A stretch of 37,336 bases of DNA from contig CAZMCC010000030.1 in assembly GCA_964564695.1 (NCBI GenBank), positions 1 through 37,336 of the forward strand. Reading direction: 5' to 3'. Source of the DNA: CAZMCC01 sp964564695. GTDB taxonomy: Bacteria; Planctomycetota; Phycisphaerae; Phycisphaerales; UBA1924. Below are positions 1 through 7,132 of the stretch, in pieces; within the stretch, counting starts at the first letter, position 1, and each line of letters opens with the position of its first letter. The translations under genes were made by a program, and so were the position numbers. The notes under the pieces are model-generated. The model was given only the letters and a program-made list of their open reading frames with translations. It ran no database searches and was not told the DNA's origin.

Positions 1-118
1 GGGGCCGGGGGGGCGCGCCCGGGGGGACGGGGACTCCCCCGAGCCTGGCGCGCCCTGCGCGGGCGGGGGAGGTAGAACCGGGCCGCGCGGGGGTTCCGGG
101 AACTTGGACGGGGGGGCT

Positions 119-685
119 TTACGCGGCCGGGGACGTGGGGGGCGGGGGGGGCGTGGGGGGCGGTGCCGGGGGCGGCTCGGGCGGGTCGACGGGGCGGACC
201 TTGATCGTCATCCCGTCGGCGGACGTGACCCGCACGCGGGCCCCGGCGCGGACGAACGAGATCTCGCTCACGGCGTCGTACTTGCGGTCGTCGACGCGGA
301 TGACCCCCAACGGACGCAGGTCGACGACGACGACCCCCTCGGCCCCGACAAGGCGGGCGAGGGCCTCGGCCTGTTCCGGATCGTCGCGCACGGCGACCTC
401 GGCCTTGCCGGTCTCGCCGTAGAGCAGCTTTTTCCCCATGGTTGTGTGCGGGAGCACCTGCAGCCCGAACATCACGACGATGGGCCCCAGCACGAGCATC
501 GTGAGCAGGCCGGTGACGCCCCAAACGGCGCTGACGCGAAAGAGCAGGGTGATGCCGACGAGGGCGATGACGCCCGCGGTGACGGTGATGACGCCCATCG
601 AGGGGATGAACACCTCGACCGCGAGCAGCAGCAGGGCGACCCCGAGAAGGATCAGCCCCCACAGAAGATTCGGATCACTGGTCAT
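119..685 (-). CDS. NfeD-family short membrane protein
   Basis: A 188-residue protein of the short NfeD class. Two to three hydrophobic segments fill the first ~85 residues (LLWGLILLGVALLLLAVEVF first). A small soluble domain follows at about residues 90-165, consistent with the NfeD OB-fold, and includes RVRVTSADGMTIKVRPV. The C-terminus is a proline-rich tail (EPPPAPPPTPPPPPTSP). It starts at an ATG that overlaps the stop of the upstream long NfeD by four bases (ATGA), so the two are translationally coupled. Known of the family: NfeD proteins partner with SPFH/flotillin-type scaffolds in the membrane. No SPFH gene is visible; one could lie just beyond the left edge on the same strand. Family call is firm; exact role is inferred. 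Confidence 0.85.
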   Translation of the reverse strand: MTSDPNLLWGLILLGVALLLLAVEVFIPSMGVITVTAGVIALVGITLLFRVSAVWGVTGLLTMLVLGPIVVMFGLQVLPHTTMGKKLLYGETGKAEVAVRDDPEQAEALARLVGAEGVVVVDLRPLGVIRVDDRKYDAVSEISFVRAGARVRVTSADGMTIKVRPVDPPEPPPAPPPTPPPPPTSPAA

Positions 686-2607
686 GCGCGTGAATCTTTA
701 GCCCCGCTGGGGACCCCGGGGGTCGGAATCCCGGTGTCGGAATCCCGGACAGGTTCGACGGTGATCCGGAAGGCGTCGACGCTGACCAGGCGCACGCGCG
801 TGCCGCGGGTGATGAACCCCACGTCGGCGACCACGTCGAGGATGTCGTCGCCCACCTGCACTCTGCCCGAGGGGTGCAGCGGGGTGAGGGCGACGCCGAT
901 GGCGCCGACCTTGGGCCCTTCGCGGGGCACGGCCATGGCCGCGAGCATGCCCATCGAGTCTTCGGAGTCGTCCTCGGACGGGCCGGTGTCCTTGAGGACA
1001 AACTTGTTGAACACGGGCAGGCCGCCGAGGTGGCGGGAGAGGAACATCAGTCCGGCGACGGTGGTGCCGCCGGAGATGACGACCGTGGCGATGGCGTAGA
1101 GGAGGCTGCGCTGGCGCCCGGGCGAGTCGGGAAAGAGCGGGTCGCCGCCGACAAAGGTGCCCACGAGCCCGACGAACAGCAGCACGAGCCCGCCGACGCC
1201 GAAGACGCCGAAGCCCGGGAGCACGAGGATCTCCATCGCGATGAACAGGATGCCGACGGCGATCGCCGCGATCTCCCACCATGAGGCCATGTTGTTGAGG
1301 AAGGGCGGGGCCAGCAGCGCGAACAGCGCGATCACCGCGATGATCCCCGGAACCGTCAGCCCCGGGTGCGTCATCTCGATGAAGAGCGCGAGCAGGAACA
1401 CCACGAGCAGAACCGCCCGCACGATGAAGTTGTTCATGAACACCACGAGGTGTTCGGACCAGGTCTCATCGAGCCGGGCCGTGTTCGACGCGCCGAAGAA
1501 CGCGGCGAGTTCCTGATCGGTCTTGATCGTCTGCGAGGCGAGGCCGAAGTCGATGGTCTGCTGACCCTTGAGGGTGACGACGCCGACGCCGTCGCTGATC
1601 TTGCGGATCTTCTTCCACTCCGGGGCGGCTGAGGGGGTGATCGTCGGGCGGGTCGAGGCGACCTGCTGGGCCTGGGCGACCTCGCGGACGAGCTCGTGGC
1701 CCATCGTGGGGGACGCGGGGGCGAAGCCGGCGCCCTCGGAGCTGGGGGGCGTCGCGACCGTCGCGGGATTGGGGTTGGGCGCTGAAGGTGCGGCGCCGGC
1801 GCGGGGGATCCGCGGGGCCGCGGCCACCAGCTCGGCGACTTCGCCGTCGGGTGGTGGGCCGAAGAGGGCCGTGTGCTCGGCCCGGTCGATGAAGACGCGC
1901 TGGCCGGTCTTGATGTTCTCGACGAGCCAGAGTTCGACGCCGCGCGAGACCATGCCCTGCACGAGCTTCTCGTCGTACCCGCGACGGCGTGCGGAGTCGA
2001 CGACCTCGGCGAGCAGAGGGGCGAGCAGCTTCTGGCGCTCGTGCTCGGGGAGCTCGTTGAGCATGCCGAGCGGGTTCATGGTGATGATGAGCGAGTCGCC
2101 GATGGTGGCATAGTCACCGACGACGATCTCGCGGCACGCCAGCGCGATGATGGCGCCGCCGGAGTAGGCGTCGTGGTTGACCCACGCGACGGTGTTGGGG
2201 ATCGGCGAACGCTTGATGAGCGAGCAGATTTCCAGGGCCGCCCCCAGCTCGCCGCCGGGGGTGTTGAGCTCGAAGACGATGGCGTCGGCCTTGGCGTCCT
2301 CGGCGGCCTTGAGCCGCCGGGCGATGCTCTTGGCCATGATCGAGTCGATCGGGCGGCTGATGGTGATGATGACGATGTTCTTGGCCGCGCGGACGGCGGG
2401 GATCGCCTGGGTGGCGGAGGTCGGGGCGGGCGAGGTGGAGGCCGTGGGGGCCGCGGGCGGTTCGACCGCGACGACGCTCGAAGCGACCAGGCCCAGGAGG
2501 GCCATGAGGCCGATCAGCCGGCGCAACCACGCCGTAGGCCCGAAGGGCTTGAGAAACGTGTTGGGCCCCATCCCCGACTCTGGCATCGTGAACGCTCCGT
2601 ACCGCAT
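682..2607 (-). CDS. NfeD1-type membrane-bound serine protease (ClpP-class)
   Basis: A 641-residue long-form NfeD. Order: a signal/anchor segment at about 28-47; an Ala/Pro/Thr linker; a ClpP/crotonase-like protease domain (about 70-260) with FELNTPGGELGAALEI and AYSGGAIIALAC, where the serine of SGG is the likely nucleophile; a linker; four or so membrane helices (about 400-520); and a C-terminal OB-fold domain ending near residue 635. Family members act as membrane serine proteases, often on stomatin/flotillin partners. The reading frame stays open far upstream, but the upstream residues are Arg/Pro-rich antisense of crcB. I chose the ATG at 2607 because a TATAGT box lies exactly 6 nt upstream and a plausible signal sequence follows. 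First gene of a two-gene operon with the short NfeD. Confidence 0.88.
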   Translation of the reverse strand: MRYGAFTMPESGMGPNTFLKPFGPTAWLRRLIGLMALLGLVASSVVAVEPPAAPTASTSPAPTSATQAIPAVRAAKNIVIITISRPIDSIMAKSIARRLKAAEDAKADAIVFELNTPGGELGAALEICSLIKRSPIPNTVAWVNHDAYSGGAIIALACREIVVGDYATIGDSLIITMNPLGMLNELPEHERQKLLAPLLAEVVDSARRRGYDEKLVQGMVSRGVELWLVENIKTGQRVFIDRAEHTALFGPPPDGEVAELVAAAPRIPRAGAAPSAPNPNPATVATPPSSEGAGFAPASPTMGHELVREVAQAQQVASTRPTITPSAAPEWKKIRKISDGVGVVTLKGQQTIDFGLASQTIKTDQELAAFFGASNTARLDETWSEHLVVFMNNFIVRAVLLVVFLLALFIEMTHPGLTVPGIIAVIALFALLAPPFLNNMASWWEIAAIAVGILFIAMEILVLPGFGVFGVGGLVLLFVGLVGTFVGGDPLFPDSPGRQRSLLYAIATVVISGGTTVAGLMFLSRHLGGLPVFNKFVLKDTGPSEDDSEDSMGMLAAMAVPREGPKVGAIGVALTPLHPSGRVQVGDDILDVVADVGFITRGTRVRLVSVDAFRITVEPVRDSDTGIPTPGVPSGAKDSRA

Positions 2608-2613
2608 TGCCAC

Positions 2614-2619
2614 ACTATA
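2614..2619 (-). promoter_or_regulatory. Candidate leaderless -10 box for the NfeD operon
   Basis: On the minus strand TATAGT is followed by 6 nt (GTGGCA) and then the ATG at 2607. No Shine-Dalgarno lies between. The same TANNNT-6-ATG layout recurs at other genes in the window, which is the main support. Confidence 0.6.
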
Positions 2620-2693
2620 GATAGGGGCACGCGTGCTCCCGGGTGCGGCCGCAGGCTCTAGCGCCCGGCGGCCATGGCCCCCAGGAGCCCACG

Positions 2694-2700
2694 GAGAGGA
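2694..2700 (+). promoter_or_regulatory. Ribosome binding site of crcB
   Basis: GAGAGGA lies 6 nt before the ATG at 2707 and selects that start over an in-frame ATG at 2674. Confidence 0.6.
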
Positions 2701-2706
2701 AACCGC

Positions 2707-3099
2707 ATGACGCGGATGTCGCTGATCGCATTGGTGGCCGCGGCGGGGGCGGCCGGAACGCTGGCGCGCTGGGGGCTCGCGTCGGCGGCAAACCGGCTGG
2801 CGCCCGGCTGGGGCTGGCCCGGGACGCTGACGGTGAACCTGCTGGGCTGTCTGGCGTTCGGCATCGTCTTTGATATTTCGGGAAAGGACGGGACGATTTC
2901 GCCGCACATCCGGGCCGTGGTCCTGATCGGCTTCATGGGCGCCTTCACGACCTTCTCGTCGCTGGCCTTCGACACCGGCGAACTGCTGCGGGCCGGGCGG
3001 ACGGCAGCGGCACTCGGCAACCTCGCGGCGAACAACGTGCTGGGGCTGGGGTTGTTCTTTGCGGGGATGGCGGTGGTGGGGGCGCTGCGAGCAGATTGA
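2707..3099 (+). CDS. crcB: Fluoride channel CrcB/Fluc
   Basis: A 130-residue four-helix membrane protein of the CrcB/Fluc family, which forms dimeric channels that export fluoride. Family signatures are clear: TLTVNLLGCLAFG (the conserved Asn helix) and GFMGAFTTFSSLAFDT (the TFSS break that binds the central sodium and lines the fluoride path). Length is normal. The start at 2707 follows GAGAGGA; the next ATG (2716) is an alternative. It is divergent from the NfeD operon with ~100 bp between starts. I looked for a fluoride riboswitch in that interval and saw none. The stop codon TGA falls inside the first bases (TTGAAC) of a 119-bp repeat, so the end of this gene may have been set by repeat insertion. 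Confidence 0.93.
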   Translation: MTRMSLIALVAAAGAAGTLARWGLASAANRLAPGWGWPGTLTVNLLGCLAFGIVFDISGKDGTISPHIRAVVLIGFMGAFTTFSSLAFDTGELLRAGRTAAALGNLAANNVLGLGLFFAGMAVVGALRAD

Positions 3100-3214
3100 A
3101 CGAGCCGTGTGCGCAAGCTCACGGTGAACGATCGTTTTCGAGGGTGTGTCTGCGAACCGTCTGCGCGTGTGATACGAGAGGTCCACCGTGAGCTCACGCT
3201 CACGGCTCGTTCAA
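3096..3214. repeat. 119-bp REPIN-like inverted repeat, copy 1
   Basis: The ends are inverted copies (TTGAACGAG ... CTCGTTCAA). Each arm holds its own hairpin, an 8-bp stem around GCAA on the left (one mismatch) and around TCAC on the right. A diverged ~54-bp middle separates the arms. The second copy at 31297-31415 has exactly the same length and near-identical arms. It lies between the convergent crcB and Nudix genes, contains the crcB stop codon and could act as a bidirectional terminator. Confidence 0.85.
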
Positions 3215-3217
3215 ACG

Positions 3218-3742
3218 TCACTCCCCCGAACACTGCTCCACCGTCCACCCCAGCGTCCCGTTCGCGTCGCACTCGATGTGCACGGCGAAGAACCCGGGCT
3301 TGCCGTCGGGACCGGCCGCCTTCTCCACGCGCCGCACCAGCGGCCAGATGATCTTCTTGTCGGTCTCGGGAATCGGGAGTCGTTCGAGCTCGGCCACGTC
3401 GTGCCACGCGAGCTCGCCCTCGCCCATCACGCCGGTCTTCACCTGCACGGCCCCGAGCACGCGGTAGTAGAAGATCAGCCAGTTCGTCTTGCCCTCGTAG
3501 GCTCGCTCGGAGATGAGCCCGATGAGCTGGAGCCGCTCGATCGGGACCTCGATCTCGGCTTCTTCGTGGATCTCGCGCCGGGCGCACTGCGCGGGCGATT
3601 CGCCCGACGCCATGTCGAGCTTGCCGCCGATGGGCGAGCACATGCCCTTGTTGGGCTCCTTGATCCGGTGCAGCAGGAGCACGCGCCCCCGCTCGTCGCG
3701 GAGGTCGCAGAGGCAGGCGACTTTGTAAGGCAGGCTGGTCAT
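3218..3742 (-). CDS. Nudix hydrolase (MutT-like)
   Basis: A 174-residue Nudix protein; the family hydrolyses nucleoside diphosphates linked to another group. The Nudix box is readable as GKLDMASGE followed by seven residues and REIHEEAEI, which gives the metal-binding REx2EE core. Two deviations are visible: the first G-to-E spacing is two residues longer than the usual Gx5E, and the glycine after EE is replaced by Glu. The N-terminal strand (YKVACLCDLRDERGRVLLLH) is typical. The start at 3742 (MTSLPYK) matches the family N-terminus; a TACCCT box lies 8 nt upstream and no Shine-Dalgarno is seen. It converges on crcB across the 119-bp repeat. The substrate cannot be deduced. Confidence 0.88.
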   Translation of the reverse strand: MTSLPYKVACLCDLRDERGRVLLLHRIKEPNKGMCSPIGGKLDMASGESPAQCARREIHEEAEIEVPIERLQLIGLISERAYEGKTNWLIFYYRVLGAVQVKTGVMGEGELAWHDVAELERLPIPETDKKIIWPLVRRVEKAAGPDGKPGFFAVHIECDANGTLGWTVEQCSGE

Positions 3743-3894
3743 TCGGGCGAAGGGTACGACGTGCCACCGGGCTTCGCAGCTCGGGCCGAAGCCCGGTGCG
3801 TTGGACGCCGTTTGCGAGCCGGCCCGTAACGTTCCATTCCACTCACAAGCACCGGGCTCCGGCCAGAGCCCCGCAGCCCGGTGGCAAGGGTCGA

Positions 3895-4434
3895 TCACCA
3901 GTTCGACCGCAGCTCCGCCACCACGCTCTTGGCCAGCCGCTGGATCGCCGCGTTCTGGCCCGTCTCCAGGCTCTCGCCCACGAGCCGCGCGGGGATGAAG
4001 ATGTCCGCCCCCTTGAAGTTCTTGCGCTCGACGATGACCTTGCCCGTGCGGTTGTTCCGCCACGCGAACTCGAGCACGATCTCGACGCCCTGCTCCTGCA
4101 CCAGGCCGCTGCCCTCGCCGATCGAGACCGCCCTGAGGTCCGAGTTCGTGACCGTCCCCGACAGCACCGTGTCGGCGTTGCCCTGGCTCACGACGCGCCA
4201 CGGCGTGTTCGCCTGGATCTCCTTGACGATCGCGTCCGTCAGCTCCATCTCGATGCCGCGGAAGAAGGTCTTGTTGCCGAACATCGGCACATGCACCGTG
4301 CGGACGCTCTCGTCGTGCGCCGACGACCAGCTGTACCCGTCGCGCGGGTCGGAGGCGCAGCCGACCAAGCTGACCACAAGGGCGAGCGCGGCGAGCGCGC
4401 CAGCCGTGCCGATGCAGAGTCGCGTGCGCGTCAA
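3895..4434 (-). CDS. LptE-like outer-membrane LPS-assembly lipoprotein
   Basis: A 179-residue lipoprotein with a signal peptide ending in a lipobox (LVGC, Cys at about 26). The mature part (SVRTVHVPMFGNKTFFRGIE, then ELTDAIVKEI) matches the LptE family, which plugs the LptD translocon that inserts lipopolysaccharide in the outer membrane. It begins with TTG at 4434, overlapping the stop of the upstream TPR gene as TTGA, so translation is probably coupled. Pairing with a BamD/TPR-type gene suggests an envelope-assembly operon. No lptD is visible. The family call rests on sequence pattern recognition and gene context. Confidence 0.8.
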   Translation of the reverse strand: MTRTRLCIGTAGALAALALVVSLVGCASDPRDGYSWSSAHDESVRTVHVPMFGNKTFFRGIEMELTDAIVKEIQANTPWRVVSQGNADTVLSGTVTNSDLRAVSIGEGSGLVQEQGVEIVLEFAWRNNRTGKVIVERKNFKGADIFIPARLVGESLETGQNAAIQRLAKSVVAELRSNW

Positions 4435-5708
4435 GGGGTACCTCCGGGTGCGGGGGGTGCGGGGGGGGTAGGAACGGGCTCGGGCGCCGGGGTCGGCGTC
4501 GGGCCCGCCGTGGGGGATTTCGCGGGCTGGCCGCGCATCGACTTGAGCCGCTCCTCGCGCGAGCGCGGCGTCACCGGCAGGGGCTCGCCATTGGCGGGCG
4601 TACCCGCGGCACCCTCGGGCGCGCCGACGGGCGCCGTCCCGGGATCGGGGAAGGTCTCGCCCGGGGCTCCCCCGGGTGCGGGCTTCGCGTCCGGCCCCGG
4701 CGTGGTCGGCGGAGTGGGGGGGGCGGGGGGGGGCGGCAGCCAGCCGCGCTTGGTCAGCTCATCGAGGCCCGTCTGTGCGGCGGTCGTGCGCGAGTGCTTG
4801 ACGACGAGGCGCCGCAGCACGAGCCGCGCCGCCGCCTCGTCGCCGGTGCGCAGGTACCAGTCGGCCTGCTCGAGCATCGCGACCGCGACCGACTCGTCGA
4901 GCCGGATCTGCAGCGCGTCGTCGAGCCCGGCGTCCTGCGCCTGGGCCGGGTAGGCCCGCTGATAGCGGTCGATGAGCACGCTCGCGTCGACGAGGCTGGT
5001 CGCGTCGTAGCGCGGGCCCTTGAAGCGCGCGATGCTCGCGTAGATCTGGCGCTGCATCGCCTTCGACACGTACGGGCTCTTGGGAAAGTTGCGCACGAAC
5101 AGGTCGTACGCCTCCGCCGCCATCTCCATGTCGCGCGTGCGGTAATACGCGTCGGCCAGCTCGATGATCGCCCGCTCGCCCAGGCGGCTGCCCGGCAGAC
5201 GCTCCTGCACACGGATCAGCAGCTCCTCGCCCACGTCGAACGCGCCGGTGATCCGCATCCCCAGCAGCTTGCGCCGCAGCCCGTTCACGTAGCGCACCCC
5301 GATATCAAGCTCGCGCTCGATCGCCCGCACGAACTCCGGCGAGCCGGGGTACTGCTTGCACACCGCCTCGTAGTCGTACAGCGCCTTGAACTCGTCCCCA
5401 CCCGCCGTGATCGCGTCGCCGCGCAGCAGATAGGCCTCGGCGAGTTCGGCCTTGTCGGTCCGCTCGTTCGCCTCGATCCACGTGTCGAGGATCGACTGGG
5501 CCGCCGCCGCCCGCCCGTCGGCCAGGGCGCGCCGGGCGTCGGCGATGATGGCCGCGTCGCTCCCCGGTGCCGGGGCGGTGGCCGTGGCCCATTGGCCGGA
5601 CTCATCGAGCGTGTACTTGTTCGATTGGCCCTGCGCAGTCCCCGCGAGCAGCAGCACGAAGGCGACGGGAACGGCGAACGAGGAGCGTGGCGGCGGGCAC
5701 AGGGGCAT
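4431..5708 (-). CDS. TPR protein, BamD/YfiO-like, with proline-rich tail
   Basis: A 425-residue exported protein. It has an N-terminal signal peptide (hydrophobic FAVPVAFVLLLAGTAQG) but no lipobox cysteine. About residues 40-300 are helical TPR-type repeats of the BamD/CpoB kind, such as AIIELADAYYRTRDMEMAAE and AYDLFVRNFPKSPY. From ~310 the protein becomes a Pro/Ala/Gly-rich low-complexity tail. BamD-like proteins act in outer-membrane protein assembly; here that role is inferred. The ATG at 5708 sits 6 nt after a TATTCT box, and there is no Shine-Dalgarno. It is first in the operon, directly upstream of the LptE-like gene with a 4-nt overlap. The absence of a lipid anchor and the long tail are unusual for BamD, so a generic periplasmic TPR scaffold is the alternative. 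Confidence 0.75.
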   Translation of the reverse strand: MPLCPPPRSSFAVPVAFVLLLAGTAQGQSNKYTLDESGQWATATAPAPGSDAAIIADARRALADGRAAAAQSILDTWIEANERTDKAELAEAYLLRGDAITAGGDEFKALYDYEAVCKQYPGSPEFVRAIERELDIGVRYVNGLRRKLLGMRITGAFDVGEELLIRVQERLPGSRLGERAIIELADAYYRTRDMEMAAEAYDLFVRNFPKSPYVSKAMQRQIYASIARFKGPRYDATSLVDASVLIDRYQRAYPAQAQDAGLDDALQIRLDESVAVAMLEQADWYLRTGDEAAARLVLRRLVVKHSRTTAAQTGLDELTKRGWLPPPPAPPTPPTTPGPDAKPAPGGAPGETFPDPGTAPVGAPEGAAGTPANGEPLPVTPRSREERLKSMRGQPAKSPTAGPTPTPAPEPVPTPPAPPAPGGTP

Positions 5709-5714
5709 CGGCAC

Positions 5715-5720
5715 AGAATA
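5715..5720 (-). promoter_or_regulatory. Candidate leaderless -10 box, TPR/LptE operon
   Basis: TATTCT on the minus strand, then 6 nt (GTGCCG), then ATG at 5708. Same geometry as the other leaderless candidates. Confidence 0.55.
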
Positions 5721-6069
5721 GAGGGTCTGGGCAAGGGGGTGCCACCAGCCGTGGATTCCGGCACAGCTTGGCGTCCGGCATGCCACGCCTTGGCGGCCCT
5801 GAGCCAAGCCGTGTTCCGGGGGGACACTCCTGTATGCCCCGCCACAGAGTGGTCCCAAGCGACCAATCCGTGTCAGACCCCCTCCCGGCTTGATCCGGCC
5901 CGGGTGGTCGGCTTCAATTGGGTTCGCCCGGACCCCGCTGTGGGGTTCGGTGATTGCCCGGATCAGTGACCCGACCGCAGACGCGGCCACCGGGTCGATC
6001 GCTTCGCCCGCCACCAATCAATTGTGGCGGTCTGGAGCACCCCGGCGGGTTCGCCCGACCGGGAGACGG

Positions 6070-6075
6070 AAGGAG
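6070..6075 (+). promoter_or_regulatory. Ribosome binding site of rpsD
   Basis: AAGGAG lies 13 nt before the ATG at 6089, a rather long spacing. It still decides the start, because the frame is open further upstream. Confidence 0.6.
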
Positions 6076-6088
6076 TTTTTCGAACCTC

Positions 6089-6688
6089 ATGGCTCGTTAC
6101 ACCGGTCCCAAGGTCAAGCTGTCGCGCCGCATCGGCGTCCCCATCGAGAACAACCCCAAGCACACCTCCAAGCGCCAGCTCGTGGCGCCGGGCATGCACG
6201 GCTACCGCGGCCGCCGCCTCCGCGACTACGGCATCCGCCAGAACGAGAAGCAGAAGCTCCGCCACCACTACAGCGTGCTGGAGAAGCAGTTCCGCAAGTA
6301 CATCGCCGAGGCCGGCCGCCTCCCCGGCAACACCGGCGAAATGCTCCTGCGCCTGCTCGAAGTGCGTCTCGACAACGTCCTCCGCCGCTCCGGCCTCGCC
6401 CGGACCATCTGGGCCGCCCGCCAGATCGTGGCCCACGGCCACGTCATCGTGAACGGCCGCAAGACCGACCGCCCCAGCTACTCCTGCCGGGTCGGCGACG
6501 TGATCACGCTCAAGCCCAAGATCCAGAAGCTCATCCGCGAGAACATGGAATCGCTCTCGGGGCACGAAGTCCCGGGTTGGATCGAGCTCAATCCCGCGGA
6601 ACTCACCGTCCGCATCGTGGCCCTCCCCACGTCTGACCAGATCCCCTTCGACGTGAACCCGAACCTGATCGTCGAGTTCTACCGGTAA
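6089..6688 (+). CDS. rpsD: 30S ribosomal protein S4
   Basis: A 199-residue S4, which nucleates 30S assembly and binds the 16S rRNA 5' domain. It begins MARYTGPKVKLSRRIG. The S4-specific N-terminal domain runs to about residue 95 (YGIRQNEKQKLRHHYSVLEK). An S4 RNA-binding domain follows (RLDNVLRRSGLARTIWAARQ, then IVAHGHVIVNG). The C-terminus is the usual IPFDVNPNLIVEFYR. Length is normal. It stands alone, not in an rpsM-rpsK-rpsD-rpoA cluster. The TAA stop is directly followed by a GGGATCAGGGG-type repeat, which separates it from the next genes. Confidence 0.97.
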   Translation: MARYTGPKVKLSRRIGVPIENNPKHTSKRQLVAPGMHGYRGRRLRDYGIRQNEKQKLRHHYSVLEKQFRKYIAEAGRLPGNTGEMLLRLLEVRLDNVLRRSGLARTIWAARQIVAHGHVIVNGRKTDRPSYSCRVGDVITLKPKIQKLIRENMESLSGHEVPGWIELNPAELTVRIVALPTSDQIPFDVNPNLIVEFYR

Positions 6689-6727
6689 AGGGATCAGGGG
6701 TCAGGGACCAGGGGCCAGGAGGCCAGG
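6689..6727 (+). repeat. GGGGCCAGG-type repeat, left arm of four-helix cassette
   Basis: Tandem 7-8 nt units (GGGATCA, GGGGTCA, GGGACCA, GGGGCCA) start right after the rpsD TAA. The inverted counterpart is at 7093-7127 and a further copy at 34103-34137. Confidence 0.75.
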
Positions 6728-6730
6728 CGC

Positions 6731-7108
6731 GTGGGAGCTATCCGCTCATTTCGCGACCTGCTCGTCTGGCAACGATCGATGGACCTGGTCGAAACTGTGT
6801 ACGCCCTGACCCGGACGCTCCCTCGGGAAGAGATCTACGGACTGAGCCAGCAGTTGCGGCGAGCTGCTGTCTCGGTACCCGCCAACATCGCCGAAGGACA
6901 CGGGCGTGCCAGCCGAAAGGCGTATGCTCACTTTGTGTCAATCGCGTCGGGCTCGCTCGCGGAGACCGAAACACTGCTGGAGGTCGCTGTACGATTGGGT
7001 TATCTCGACGCGAACGCCGTTGACGTCGCTATTCAGCACTGCAAAGAGACCGGCCGCATGCTCATGGGCCTTCGCAACAGCCTTCGCGCTGCCCCCCCTG
7101 GCCCCTGA
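6731..7108 (+). CDS. Four helix bundle protein (23S rRNA-IVS-type)
   Basis: A 125-residue member of the four-helix-bundle family first known from ORFs within 23S rRNA intervening sequences. The signature is unmistakable: SFRDLLVWQRSMDLV at the N-terminus, YGLSQQLRRAAVSVPANIAE (about 36-55) and GSLAETETLLEVAVRLGYL. The molecular function of the family is unknown; related proteins form multimers and are found as isolated genes in many bacteria. The best start is GTG at 6731, as the conserved SFRDL begins six residues in; no good Shine-Dalgarno is seen. Repeats in opposite orientation lie immediately on both sides, and the stop TGA and final residues (PPGP) are encoded by the right repeat. This suggests the gene moves or moved as a repeat-bounded cassette between rpsD and the SurA-like gene. 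Confidence 0.88.
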   Translation: MGAIRSFRDLLVWQRSMDLVETVYALTRTLPREEIYGLSQQLRRAAVSVPANIAEGHGRASRKAYAHFVSIASGSLAETETLLEVAVRLGYLDANAVDVAIQHCKETGRMLMGLRNSLRAAPPGP

Positions 7109-7127
7109 TCCCTGGCCCCTGACCCCT
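7093..7127 (-). repeat. GGGGCCAGG-type repeat, right arm of four-helix cassette
   Basis: CCCCTGGCCCCTGATCC-type sequence, inverted relative to 6689-6727. It supplies the TGA stop (7106-7108) of the four-helix gene and ends 5 nt before the next start codon. Confidence 0.75.
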
Positions 7128-7132
7128 CTCCC

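Larger units (their letters stand above)
5709..6088. other. Divergent intergenic region, TPR operon / rpsD
   Basis: 380 bp without a convincing gene. The left edge holds the TATTCT box of the TPR gene and the right edge the rpsD Shine-Dalgarno. Between them is a degenerate inverted repeat (CGGCACAGCTTGGCG near 5759 against AGCCAAGCCGTG near 5811). The long rpsD leader could hold an autoregulatory S4-binding structure, as known for stand-alone rpsD in other bacteria, but I cannot fold it here. Confidence 0.4.

Noticed and set aside
2608..2706. Fluoride riboswitch upstream of crcB
   Set aside because: The conserved crcB-motif elements are not visible in the ~100-bp divergent gap.
2608..3186. 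N-terminal extension of the long NfeD gene to 3186
   Set aside because: The extra residues are antisense of crcB; the ATG at 2607 has a -10 box and a signal peptide.
5759..5825. tRNA-like or riboswitch fold in the rpsD leader
   Set aside because: Only a degenerate inverted repeat is visible, with no T-arm or anticodon-arm pattern.
6731..7108. Evidence that the four-helix gene belongs to an rRNA intervening sequence here
   Set aside because: No 23S rRNA sequence surrounds it; it lies between protein genes.
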